This document shows, piece after piece, positions 1-10,651 of a stretch of DNA of 64,000 nt. Origin of the DNA: Acanthamoeba sp. SK_2022b (taxonomy: Eukaryota; Discosea; Longamoebia; Acanthamoebidae); NCBI GenBank assembly GCA_027943245.1, contig JANDJZ010000094.1:1-64000 (forward strand), read 5' to 3'. The notes under the pieces are model-generated. The model had not been told where the DNA came from. It saw only the letters and a list, made by a program, of their open reading frames with translations, and did not search any database. Positions within the stretch are counted from its first letter, which is position 1. Each line of letters begins with the position of its first letter. A program made the translations under genes and the position numbers.

Positions 1-265
1 GTCGCTGTTATTCGTGGTCTGCAGAGCGTACCGCTACCGGCCCAACCCGCTCAACAACCCACGACGCCAATATTACTGATATGGCCACCTAGCGTCACCT
101 CTTCCTCCGTTCCCATCTTCTCTTTGTTGTCCACTTTGTACAGCTCGGTCCGAATAGAAGACATAACCACATGACAGGTCAGCCAGCTGCGCCCAGGCAA
201 ACGGTTCAACTCCAAATATACTCTTGATGATCCTGGTGGGAATTTGGGGGCAACAATACCAAGAT
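1..265. other. Left edge, no gene recognised
   Basis: No open frame of convincing coding character and no RNA gene is seen before the tRNA-Ala. The base composition is less GC-rich than in the gene-dense part of the window. Confidence 0.5.
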
Positions 266-338
266 GGGGGTGTAGCTCAGATGGTAGAGCGCTCGCTTAG
301 CATGCGAGAGGTAAAGGGATCGATACCCTTCTCCTCCA
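266..338 (+). tRNA. tRNA-Ala (AGC)
   Basis: The sequence folds as a 73-nt cloverleaf. The D stem is gctc/gagc, the anticodon stem is ctcgc/gcgag with loop ttAGCat, and the T stem is aaggg/ccctt with loop atcgata. The anticodon AGC at 299-301 reads alanine codons. The acceptor pairs 266-272 with 331-337 and has one T-T mismatch (271 with 332); the discriminator is A338. There is no intron. A T-rich stretch follows and could terminate RNA polymerase III. Confidence 0.93.
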
Positions 339-792
339 ATATTTTTATTCCTTACCGGGGATGGCAAAGGTCAGAGATCAGAAAAGGGTGCTGCTGACTG
401 TTGTGCAAGGCGACAGCTTGCTCTCATGGCCCAAGCCACCTCCCATTTGCAGCCCACCAGGGACACCCTCCCACAACTACCACTTCCACCCTTGCCACTT
501 GTGGTCACCCCCACACATGCAAAAATGCTGCTGAAAAAACTCCCATCTGCCCATCACGCCTGGCCACAAAGCACACCTGCAGGAAATACGAACTTCATGA
601 ACAAGGAGAACAGTTGGCTGAAGAAGAAGAACAATGCCTGGATGCAGAATGAGATGAAGCCCTTGGAGACAAAGATGAAGATGTTTAAATACACATGAGC
701 TGTACCACGACAGCATCAGGGTAATTTTAAAATGTTGACAGTGGAGGTCAACAAATCATCACAAGCATGAAATGACATATGAAGATGTGTCT
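339..792. other. Intergenic stretch, no supported gene
   Basis: Short open frames cross this stretch on both strands, but none has a recognisable domain or splice structure. It lies between the tRNA-Ala and a decayed transposase and is probably part of the mobile-element-rich end of the window. Confidence 0.4.
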
Positions 793-1032
793 TTAAAAAC
801 TAAATACTTGCTCTGTGGGGCTGAACTTGGGGCAGTATTTTGGCAAAAGCAAAAACTCTGCCCCAAGAGCTGAGATTAGCCCAGGGGCTGTCTTGCAGCC
901 CCATGGATGGAAGGAGCAATTGTCACCTACAATGACATCAGGAAATATAAAAGGAAGGCAAGATTGAATAAAAGTTATGAATTTCTCACCATTGCTTGTG
1001 TTGGTGGTGAGGGTGTAGATAAGTGTCATCAA
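793..1032 (-). pseudogene. IS630/Tc1-mariner-type transposase fragment (DDE catalytic half)
   Basis: About 79 codons read as the C-terminal catalytic half of a DDE_3 (IS630/Tc1/mariner) transposase. The second catalytic aspartate lies in GDNCSFH. The LLPKYCPKFSPTE segment carries the glutamate, so the spacing between the two acidic residues is about 36. These enzymes cut and paste a short DNA element with terminal inverted repeats. No N-terminal DNA-binding half or first aspartate is seen in frame upstream, so this is a fragment rather than an active gene. Family assignment rests on these motifs; the exact subfamily is not clear. Confidence 0.72.
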
Positions 1033-1944
1033 GTTCTGTCAGTATGGTGATGGTCCAGCTTTCCACAACAATGTTGCATCAGAAGTGCTCTTGAATTGGT
1101 TGTTGGCCATGCCTGGACCAGATGACAAGGTTGCCCAGATGAGTTTGGTTGACTTGTGCCTTGTCAAAGACTTTGATGTGGTAGTGTTGTCAGATCAGCT
1201 GTTCAAGTGGCCACAGCAGGAAGGTCTCATAGAGGAGGCAGTTCACAGGAAGCCATTTGCATGGGTCTTCAAAGGTCACCTTTTGGCAAGAGTGCTCACA
1301 ATTTAGATTTCAATTGAGCGTGCTGCACCCCCATCTCATTGAGTTTGTTTCTTCCAAAACTTGTTGGACCTCCTTTATCATTGTTGCTGTTCCTTTTTCT
1401 TCTATCAAAAGAAATTCCACCATTAGCTGCACTTGATGTGGCCCCATCTTTCACTGTCCACCAGTTCCATGTTTTCATGGCTCTTTCTCCCCACCTCAAG
1501 CCTGCCAAAGTACCATCTCCACCACAAAAGAGAACTAGACAAGATCTCTGCCTGTAGTGCCCACTTGGAGTGGCTTGCCCTCTTGCTACAAATCACTTCC
1601 CACAGCACATCCCCACCCCATTATGCCACCAGGTGCCCAAGTTGATCCTGTGCAGTTGGACATGGTGGGTTTTGCCAATGCCAATTCATGCAAGCTTGGG
1701 GCAATACATACAAAAACAGGCTTGGCAAAGGTGCTATGGTGTTAAGGGACTTAATTTCAGAGCTTATGTGGCCAGGTTGGTAGTAGCCCCCGTGTTTGGC
1801 CTTACAGTTTCACAAGAACGGGTATACTGGAGGATATGTTTTGGTGTTTGCAAATTCCCAATCATTGCTGGCACAGCACCAATAGGCCCTCTCAGACGTT
1901 GAATGCGATTCTTTGTTAAGCAGAAAAATGCGGTGAGACAAGCA
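1033..1944. other. Unassigned sequence beside the transposase fragment
   Basis: A plus-strand frame stays open for about 93 codons and ends with a stop near 1306; its product resembles nothing I know. It could be a remnant of the same mobile element or chance. The remainder up to the tRNA-Gly shows no supported gene. Confidence 0.35.
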
Positions 1945-2015
1945 GCATCCGTGGTCCAGTGGCAAGATTTCCGCCTGCCACGCGGGAGACCCGGGTTCAA
2001 TTCCCGGCGGATGCA
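1945..2015 (+). tRNA. tRNA-Gly (GCC), copy 1
   Basis: A 71-nt cloverleaf with a perfect acceptor (gcatccg/cggatgc), discriminator A, anticodon loop ctGCCac and T stem cccgg/ccggg. Two further copies with the same sequence lie on the minus strand at 15286-15356 and 29556-29626. All three share AGCA immediately upstream and TATCTTTT immediately downstream, the latter being a likely RNA polymerase III terminator. Confidence 0.96.
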
Positions 2016-2228
2016 TATCTTTTACGGTTCTTGCAAGTTACCAGCACTTTCATTGGGAGTGACCGGTCCCCCAGGGCATAAAAAGCGCAGTATTGTCTGC
2101 GTCAAGCAAATCCGCCAAAAAGATAAGTTTCGCGGGGCTTTGGCCAAAACGACTGAGATTTCATGGAATATCAAAAACTCCCACTGAGTGCTTTCCAGAA
2201 ACATGCCACCAATCGCTAGCTGACCTGT

Positions 2229-3056
2229 TTATGAGATTATACGATCTTGTATGTGCACACATTCTTGGTAGAATGAAACGAGATCTGCATAGCGAATGCA
2301 AGCAAGTGCACGAAAGAGTAGAGTGGAGACAGGTGTGGTGGCATCACAGGTATTGCAAATGAAGTTCTTCAGGTACATGAAGACTAATTTGCACAGGTTG
2401 AGCTCCAGTGAATATTTTGGGAGGAAGATGAAATTGATCTGGTAGGTGGCCAAGAAGCAGGTCCCAGGTCTTGTCGCCAGAGTGAATGGTTGTGTTATCC
2501 ACAATGAAGAAGTTGCCTTGTTGCAGGCAGCCATGCTCAATCAAGGAGATGACGAAGGCAAGAAAATCGAGTTTTGTGTTGGAGTTTGTTCAAAGATGGA
2601 AGTGAAAGGGAGTGTGGGTGTTGGAGAGGTTGAGGAGAAGAGTGAGAGAAAAGCTGTCGTTGAGTTGCTGGCCATTGATGAGGTAGAGATCAGCTCCATG
2701 GGGGCCAACAGCTCAGTTGCAGTGGAGGTTGCATGAGACAAAATGGGCTTTGTCGCAAACTTGAGGTGGTAGAAGGGGAACGTAGGTACCAGTACCACCC
2801 ACTGGGCATAGTACTCAATGTTCACTGCTGTGTACTTCTGGATCTGTTGTGTTGCTGGCTTTTTCCATGACCACCGCCAGCTGTGGACAATGTGAGCAAC
2901 AAATGATTTGCTGACATCTGCACCAGCTCTATTGAGCAAGTCAGTGTGTTGCTGCAGATCAAAGTCTGGATGAAGACAGACATTAAACCACAGCAGCCAC
3001 TGTATGGCTTCATCCATTTCCTCTCCAAACTTCAACCATCTGAACAGAAAATGCAA
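2229..3056 (-). pseudogene. Decayed IS630/Tc1-mariner-type transposase
   Basis: Read on the minus strand, this is a near full-length transposase broken by frameshifts. The N-terminal part (3056 to about 2760) resembles a helix-turn-helix DNA-binding region, with a WRWSWKKP segment typical of the family. The catalytic part holds FIVDNTTIHSG, containing the second aspartate, and a FLPKYSLELN segment, where the position expected to be the catalytic glutamate reads lysine (LCK). The frame shifts near 2740 and again near 2430, and two TGA stops interrupt the middle at positions where CGA would be expected. The first catalytic aspartate region (after LKF) is also damaged. The copy cannot encode an active enzyme. 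It lies about 200 bases from the tRNA-Gly. Confidence 0.75.
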
Positions 3057-3554
3057 TCAATAAAAATTATTGAAAAAATCAAATCAAATTAGCATACCAA
3101 AACCCCCCCCATGGGCCATTATGGAAGGTTGGATCAAGGAGTTTCTCACGCCAGTATCAGGCAACATTTTGCTTGACATGGAAGGTCCTTGCAGCACATG
3201 TTGGCCCAACCTCACATGCCAACAAGCCTAATGCCATTCAAGATACATAAAAATACTCCCTGTACAAAATAAGACCCATAGCATCACAAAATTTTATAAG
3301 TAGGAGGCAGGTCACCTCTTCTTTGCTCAGATTTTACTGATTTCAAGGTCGCATTGTGACTGGATTGTTCAACGAGGCATCTAATTAGAAAACAACTTAA
3401 TTGATACTCATACACATAAAATGCAATAAGATTGGCAGTGTACAGTGTATGATGTGGGCTGGCTGTAGTTGTGATTGTGCAAATAGAGTTGGCAACAGCA
3501 AACCTGGCATTCCCACCAAATTGAGGGGGCTGAATTAATTCAACTAATACTTTT
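3057..3554. other. AT-rich spacer, no supported gene
   Basis: This AT-rich stretch separates the decayed transposase from the next open gene. No RNA gene, repeat array or convincing coding frame is visible, and I could not identify terminal inverted repeats by eye. Confidence 0.4.
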
Positions 3555-4682
3555 ATGGCCAATGAGGTGTTGAGACAAGGCAAAGAGCAGTTGGTTGTAC
3601 ACAGGGCAAGCATAATGTTTACGCCCAGCACTGACAACGCTGACCATGATACATGGCCTTCTCTCTCAGAGATCAAAAGCTATGGTGCGCTCTATGCCCA
3701 CATGAGTGCTCATGTTCAGTTTAACAAAAGCGACTTTGTGTGGAAGACCTTCACCAAGGATCAGCAAGTCAAGCAGCTCAAACTGAAGGCCACCATCACT
3801 TGGCAAGGGGGTGGTAAAGCACCCAGCCGGTGCTCAGTATGTCATCTCCTTATGTATGAAACACATCATGGGGCGCAGCATGTCTGTGTGTTTGCACCAT
3901 GCAAGAGCTATAAGCACTGCTTTGGTGCCCACAAAGATGGCACATACCCCCTTTTAGGTCTTTGCTTTTGGCATAACCGTCTCACAGGTTTTGTTCACAT
4001 AGCCCACGCTGAAGAGTACATGGCACTCCAGCAGCAGAAACAGCAAGCACACCAAGTTGTGACCAAACGCAAGCTGGACAGCAAGTGCAAGGAGGCAGAT
4101 GTGAAAAGGCACAAGAAAGATGAGCTTGCACTCAAGATGTCCCGCCTGAATACCTTCAACAAGTGCGTTGGGGAAGATCTGGCCAATGAGATGTACATCC
4201 ATGTGGTTGTTGACCTCTGGAGTGAATCAGAAGAGCTTGCCAATGAACATGCTGCTGTGGAGAAGCACCTCAGCATCCTACAGCAGGAACAGGAGGACCA
4301 AAACCCCATGTACAAGAAGACTCACAGTCGTGTGCAGGACCTCAAGGAGGAGTTGAAGGGGATGATTCGTCCCACACCACAATCATACTACTCCCCACCA
4401 CCTTCTTGCTTCACCCACATGCTCCAAGCTAGGGTGGTGAAAACAGCCTCACCTCAGCGGCCTCAACTTTCTGCCCTCTCCAATGAACAACTTGAACTGC
4501 ACAAGCAAGAGAACAAACACAAAAATCGGTACACACTCTTCCCTTTGCTTCTACTCCACCTTCACTGACAAGTGCTACCCACTAGAGAGATTGACTTGCT
4601 GCTTGCCTCATGTGTCACAACGTATGATGACAATCAACTGCGGCACAATTTCAGGTGGCTGAGAGAGGAGATGAAACAGTGA
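3555..4682 (+). CDS. Unrecognised cysteine-rich, coiled-coil protein in the mobile-DNA region
   Basis: I do not recognise this protein. Two exons join cleanly: 3555-4528 and 4586-4682, with a GT-AG intron of 57 nt, giving 356 residues. Without splicing the frame would end at 4568. Residues about 90-145 contain a cysteine/histidine cluster (CSVC, then HVC, PCKSYKHC, LCFWH) that could bind zinc. The middle is rich in Lys, Gln and Glu with likely coiled coil. Base composition is less GC-rich than in host genes nearby. It lies between a decayed transposase and a tRNA-Lys, so it may be element-borne cargo or a domesticated gene, but this is inference from position. More exons upstream or downstream are possible. 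Confidence 0.55.
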
Positions 4683-5378
4683 TTTGCTCCCCCCAACACT
4701 CATGAAGGTACACCACTCTCCGCCACAGTGACCTCACTCACTAATTGTTTATCAGTGACAGATCTTACTGAGGACAAAGATGAACTCCAAAGCACCCCCC
4801 CCCCTTGGGCCTCAACAACAACCACAACCACCACCACAATCACTAAGACCACTTCCCCTGGGGCTCAGCTGGTTAGAGGTGACAGCATTGACTGCTTGAT
4901 CCTGCTGTGAGCATGGCCAGTGTACATCTTTCAATTGGATTAAATGATTTGCACCAACCCAAAGGGCGTGAAGACTGGGAAAGCAGACCACATGGGTTTT
5001 CTCTGGGCGTGCACTCTTCCCTGATTGGGCAGTTAGTAGTGTACATATTGGTTACTGTGTTTCCCACACACTACTGAGATTATCCATGAAAACTTGCCAC
5101 GTCATGCTGACTGTCTTCCAAAGGTTGTCTCCAGAAATGTTGTCTTTTTGGTGGATTTGCTTGATGCAGACAATAACAGTTGGTGGGCTGTCTGAGGCTT
5201 GATCTTGACTGTGGATTAGCAGACTATCTCAATACATTTTATCCACCTTTAAAGCTGTGATTGATCTCCACAAGCCATGAAATGGGATGTACCATGATCT
5301 CCTGCGTAGCACTTGGGTAGATGAGAAACTGTGTGAGTGGTTTGCCAGCAACAGCTATCCCCACAAGGCACAAAACAT
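4683..5378. other. Unassigned sequence, no supported gene
   Basis: A frame from about 4690 to 4910 rich in threonine (an ACC/ACA stretch near 4815) may be low-complexity coding sequence or a 3' untranslated region. Nothing else is recognisable before the tRNA-Lys. Confidence 0.35.
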
Positions 5379-5451
5379 AGACGACCGTGGGGCTCGAACC
5401 CACGACCACAAGATTAAGAGTCTTGCGCTCTACCGACTGAGCTAGGACGGC
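5379..5451 (-). tRNA. tRNA-Lys (CTT), imperfect acceptor stem
   Basis: On the minus strand the D arm, anticodon arm (caaga/tcttg with loop ctCTTaa) and T arm (gtggg/cccac, loop ttcgagc) are canonical for tRNA-Lys(CTT). The acceptor is not: gccgtcc faces ggtcgtc, giving mismatches at pairs 2-71 and 5-68, and the discriminator would be T instead of the usual purine. GTTTTG follows downstream and could terminate transcription. It may be a functional variant or a tRNA pseudogene created by a sequence break at the 3' end. Confidence 0.75.
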
Positions 5452-5673
5452 TTATTGAAATCCAACTGTGACATACGATCACAAGTGCGACACAACTCCG
5501 CAATTCTTCCGCCCAGCACCACAATTTATGTGGTGTTCCCACGAGGAGTCTTTCCAATACTGGAGTGGTCGGAACCCACTGTGCCTTTTGTCTCCCTCGC
5601 CATCCTACTTCTGGTCTGATTACTGTATTAACACTGCAGCCAAAGGGGTGCCTGCGATGCAGATACATGGCAC

Positions 5674-6571
5674 TCAGAGCACGAGCACGTCAGAGAAGAC
5701 GTTGAAGTCGTAGACTGCGATGTTGTTGGAGATCTGCTTGGCGAACGTCTTCTGGGCCACCACTTGACCGTTGCGCACCACTTGCACGCTCTGCACAGAA
5801 ATGCACAAGCCATCGGTGAGGAAAAGACGCACGCTGCACGCTTGTGTGAGATGCGGCTACCTGCGAGCCCTGCTGGAAGGGCATGGTGATGTTCTTGAGG
5901 CCGGCCATCACCGGGAACCTGTTCGACGACGAGCCAGAGTTCACCACCACCTCGGCCGGTGATCTGAGCAGCGACACCACGTAGATGTCGTCGTCCATCG
6001 ATTGGCTGTTTTGGATCGGGCCCAGCGGGTCATTCGACGCCACCGCGTACTTGGACGACGAGCGATAGAACACGTAGACCTTCTCTTGGCTGAGCAAAGC
6101 ATGGTGGCGCTGGGTGATCAGGCATGCATGGGCGCGTGGGACAGGATGGAGGGGAGAGGAGGCGTACTCGATGTTGGGGTAGTTGCCCCCGTTCTTGTAG
6201 GCCTGAGCGAAGTACCGGGTGAGGTCGAGGAAGGCGAGGTGGGGGAAGGTCACGTCCTCGTCGTCGCCCCATGGGGCAGTGGTGGGTCCGATGTAGGTCC
6301 TCTCCCTACCCCACGGGACACGCAGTACGCGGTGAGATCTCCAACCTCACGGATAATGGCACAGGGAGAGGGAGGCGGCGTACGGGTAGTCGTTCCAGGT
6401 GACGATCTCGACGAAGTCGGGCTGGAGGGCGATGAGCGAGTTCCAGTGGTCGATCCACATACCGGGCCCCTTGTAGTTGCCAAACACCTGAATGCAGGCA
6501 CGCCCACATTTACACACACACATTCACCGTTTATGAGCAATTTACGGCGAGTGATCGGTTTCACGAAGGCC

Positions 6572-6653
<82 letters not shown>

Positions 6654-7783
6654 GGCCTTGGGCTGTGTACCCAGTTGGGGAGGGTCACGGGAGCGCCGGC
6701 CATGTGCTTGGAGAACCACGGGCTGATGGGAGCCATGTACGACTTGCCGAGAGACTTGGCCGCCGTCCTTGTAGGAGGGACAGAGAAGCGAGTCAGGCAC
6801 AGCGCCAGCAAAACAACAGTCCCGGACTGAGAAACGAGCGTACAGGTAGTTGACGTCGGCCTGGTTGCTGACGTCCTGGAGATTGCCGTAGAAGAACGGC
6901 CACGCGCTCCACTGGTAGATGCCATCGAGGAACGGGAACTGCGAGAACACGTCCACCACCTGCGACGGAGAGGGGTAGCCCACTTGCCCTGAACCCGACC
7001 AGTGGCGGGTCAGCACAGCGATTGAATGGAAAATTTAAGGTGGCGGTACTCACCGGGCCTCTCGTTGTTGGGGACGAAGAACGGGATGAAGTAGACAGGC
7101 ACGCCCTGGTTGCGGAGAGGCGTGATGACGGCCTGATCCCAGCCCTGCTGGGGCGTCGGGTAGCCAAAGGTCTTGTCCTGTCCGACGAACGTGGAGAGGA
7201 ACACCTTGCCGTCGACCTTGAGCGTGTTGGGGTGGTTGGCGTAGCGCGAGGCCATCGACACGATGTCACCGGCCATGTTGCCCAGCGAGCCCGTCAGATC
7301 GACCGAGAAGAAGAGCTTGAAGCCCGACCCCAAGTCCTGAGCTGCTTGCCATATCTTGTCACATCTGCCGTCGAGCCCCGCACGCGTTTAGGTCGAGGAG
7401 GAGCGGTTGGTAATGGCAATGCGCCGTATTTACCTGGGAATGGCCCAGCTTACGGCGGACCAGTCGGCAGTATTGATAGCAAAGCCGTCGATACCGGCCG
7501 ACTGTGCCAGCTTGATGTCAGTAATGAAGCCCTCCACGTCGTCGCTCGTCGAAGGCACCCACAACTGCGCGCCGAGGTGTCAGAAAGAAGGGGGAGAGGA
7601 GGGGGGGGGAAGAGCGAAGAACGGGTAAAAGAACGAAAATTGCGATCTCAACGATGCCCGCACCATGTAGTGGGCAAAGACGAGCTTGGGCGCAGCTGCG
7701 GCGGGCCTCGCGCTGCCCGCAAGGAGAAGGGCGACGAAGAGGAGACCAGCCGTAAGGGCGAGACCGCGAAGGCTCGCGTGCAT
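5674..7783 (-). CDS. Secreted GH71 alpha-1,3-glucanase (mutanase-like)
   Basis: A multi-exon gene for a glycoside hydrolase family 71 protein, which cleaves alpha-1,3-glucan of fungal-type walls. The ATG at 7783 opens a signal peptide of about 31 residues (a Leu/Ala-rich core ending in AAAAP). It is followed by the family's N-terminal strand KLVFAHYM, a DGFAIN segment, GFKLFFSVD, STFVGQD, IPFFVPN, DGIYQWSAWP and a WNDYPY segment. The C-terminal part (KVYVFYRSSS and onwards) is a beta-rich tail ending in DVLVL. About six introns interrupt the gene, one holding a long TTG/CAA repeat. Family assignment is from motif order. Digestion of fungal or cyst-wall glucan is inferred. The KICS2 gene lies upstream on the same strand about 220 bases away. 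Confidence 0.82.
6572..6654. repeat. (TTG)n trinucleotide microsatellite
   Basis: About 27 TTG units with one imperfection near 6607-6610, inside an intron of the GH71 gene. If misread as exon it would give polyasparagine or polythreonine on the minus strand. Confidence 0.95.
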
Positions 7784-8003
7784 GTTGTGTTGAAGTGGTT
7801 CTGGTTCAGCCAGCAGATAAAAACCACCACCAAACCGCCCACCAATGGGAGACCCCCCTCCACGCTATTCGCCCACCAATTCCTACGCACTGAGTGGGAA
7901 GGTGGTTGCAACTTCCGCAACAAGCCAATTGGTGGACTCCATCAACTATGCTTTTATCGGTCTGGAATGTGGTTGGGAGAGGGGCGATAGTTGGGGGGGG
8001 GGG

Positions 8004-10474
8004 CTATTTGGGTCGCAGTCGAGTGAAGATGGAGGTGTTGCGCAGGTGGTCGGCGATGGTGTTCATCGAGCTCTTGATGGTCCCCTCGCTCGCCCTCTGC
8101 TTTCCTCGGTAGATCGCCACCTGCACACCGACAAGAGAGATCAACCCAACCCACGAGAACGCGGCGAAGAAGGGAGCGGCGAAGGCGTACGAGTGTGTAG
8201 GCGACATCCACGCGTATGGCGGCGTAGGTGTAGTCGATGGCCTTGTCAAAGTACATCAGCGCCTGCTTGTACTGCCTGTGCGTATCCGACGTCGAATACA
8301 CGCAACACGCGAGACATTAATGACACGTCACATTGTGCCCATTGTCACTCTAGTGACGGGGGAGAAGAGAGCTGGCGCGACGCACTTGAGGTCGGCGTCG
8401 TTGTCGAGGATCATGCTCACCACGTTGGGCCAGTGGTCAGCTGGCGGCTCCTGCCGGCGATACGTGGCCGAGTGCGTGGGATGTGAGAGGGAGCGAGCGA
8501 GGGAGAGGGAGGGAGGGCGAAGTCGACGTACGCCGGGGTAGGCAAAAATGGCGGGCCAGGAGTTGAGCCCCTTGGGCGCTTCGTATCGCTTGACCGCCGA
8601 CGGCGGCATGTACCCGTCCGCGCTGAACTCCATGCCTTTGTGCGCACGCGTGGCGTCTGCGTCAGCCCGCGACGGCAGCTCGCGGGGGGGGGGGGGCAGA
8701 CGGGTTGGATTACCCGGTATGGCCTCTCGCGGCACCTCGTACACCACGCACACGCTCACCGCCTCCGTGCTCTGCGCAAAGTTTTCGATGCTACGCGCGA
8801 ATCCAAACTGGGGAGTGAGACAGCGCGCCCGTGGCCGTGCACGGGCAATGGGGGAGGGAGGGGGAGGCGTACACGGCGTAGAAATCGGGGCGCGAGGAGG
8901 CGGACAGGGCGCGGATGTCCATCGGTCGCCCGTTGGGCATGCGCTGCTGGCTGTAGATGTTGCCAAAGTACAGGAGCGTCTTGCTCAACGTGACCTGAGA
9001 GAAATCGCGGAGCCACGTGTAGACGCCGCACTGCACCTTTGCCTTGTCGTCCTTCCGGCTCGCTGTCTGCTTCGCGTGCGCGGCCGCGTGTGTGAGCAAG
9101 GCTCGCATTGCGTGACCCCCATTCGTGCACGAATGGCGATTGGAGCGACCCGGGGGGGGGGCACCTTGGACGACTGGCACTCGGCCAAGAGGTTCTTCCA
9201 CTGGTCGAGGTCTGTCTTGCACTGGAACGAGAGAAAGGTGCAGTCCTTGAACTGGTAGCTGCCGATCGCCATCTGAATGCGGAACAGCTTCTGGAGGATC
9301 ATCAACTCGTAGCTGCGTCGAACAAGAAACGCACGGCACGCAACGCGCGAAGCGCTCGCCGGGTGAGCAGACCCGGGACAGGCCAGCGACCGCATCGCCG
9401 GCCCCAACGTCCAACGGTCGCGTTGGGAGGGAGATGAGGTGAGGTTGTGGGGGGGGGGGCACATACAGGACGTGAGTCCGCAGGGTCTGGGTGAGCGGGT
9501 GCGAGAAGGACTTGGGGTTTCGCACGCGGTCGGCGAGCTTCGAGGTGAGCGAGGACAGGTTCTGGTAGCGCGGTGGTGGCCCCATGGAATTGGCCAAGGT
9601 CCCATAACTGCACACACAGCACGCGCGGAGAGAGAAAGTGGCCGTGCATGTGGGGGGGGGGGCTCGTGTGTGAAGAGCACGCCTCTCGAGCGTTCAATGG
9701 GCAAACGGGGAAGAGGCGCGCGTACATGGTGACCATCTCTAATCGGCATTCGATCAAAAGGCAGCAGTCCTTGAGCATGACGGCGAAGAAGGTGGGGTTG
9801 ATCGCTTCCTACACGTCCGAAAGAGGTGGGTGAGCAGCACGCCTCTCGAATACGATGGAGAGGAGAGAGAGAGAGAGAGAAGAAGGCAAACCTCCTGCTC
9901 TCCGCTGTGAGCGTCGTCCACTACATCGAGCTCGTGCGCTGACTTGGCGATGGAGCGCAGGTTGTTGTTTGCCTGCGTGTAGAGCCCTCGTAAAGTCTAC
10001 GGGCCGCGCGAAGAACATGTGAGATCGTGCAGGTGAGCAGCAGGGTAGAGCCATGAGGGAGAGAGCACGTACCTCCTTCTTGAGGGCCCGTGCTTCGAGA
10101 AAGGAGAGGGAATAGTAGGAGGCCTCGGCCATCGCCAGCGTGACCAGCGGCGTCAGCAGCGCCGACCAGGGGACACCAAGCGCGAGGTTCTGTGCTGCTC
10201 GTGAGCAGAGTTGCATTTTGTGCAGATTTACTGGATTAAAAAGGTGGGTGGGGAGAGTTACCCGTTTGTCCTTTAGCAGGCTCGCCGCGTGGGTGTGTCG
10301 AAGGGAGGCAAATGCTTCGAGGTAGCGCGACATGAGATCGACCACATAGCGGCGCCCAAACGCCTCGCCGCCTTGCCCACTCGGGCCCAACCCTTGCCCG
10401 GGTGCAGCACCCCCTGGCTGACCAGCGTCGTCGGCACGGGCACCCTTTCCTCCTCGCCCCCACAACCAATCCAT
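8004..10474 (-). CDS. KICS2: KICS2 (C12orf66) homologue, KICSTOR subunit
   Basis: About eleven exons on the minus strand. The start is the ATG at 10474 and the stop is at 8004. Conserved blocks follow the animal protein in order: an N-terminal AMAEASYYSLSFLEARALKK helix, a CLLIECRLEMVTMYA block, FLSFQCKTDLDQWKNL, the LSKTLLYFGNIYS block, DFYAV, the hallmark EAPKGLNSWPAIFAYPG, HWPNVVSMI and a terminal NTSIFTRLRPK. In animals KICS2 with KPTN, ITFG2 and SZT2 recruits GATOR1 to lysosomes and so restrains TORC1 when nutrients are low. The same role here is inferred. The extreme N-terminus is Gly-rich and poorly conserved. Introns carry poly(C) or poly(G) runs and a GA repeat. Confidence 0.8.
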
Positions 10475-10651
10475 CTTGCTTTTTTCTTTTCACAATAAAA
10501 ATAAACAAAAAAAAGTACGTCCGAAGTGTCCTGTGAAGACAGACGCCTAGGCAGCGACTACATGATGTGCCCAGCGGTAAACAAGGGCACAAGGGAGTCT
10601 CGGTGAAGAGGTTTTATGTTTTTTACGGAACAAGCGAGAAGGGAGAAGGAT

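Noticed and set aside
6561..7016. Polyasparagine tract in the GH71 protein
   Set aside because: The TTG repeat lies between a donor and an acceptor and is intronic; GH71 motifs continue on both sides.
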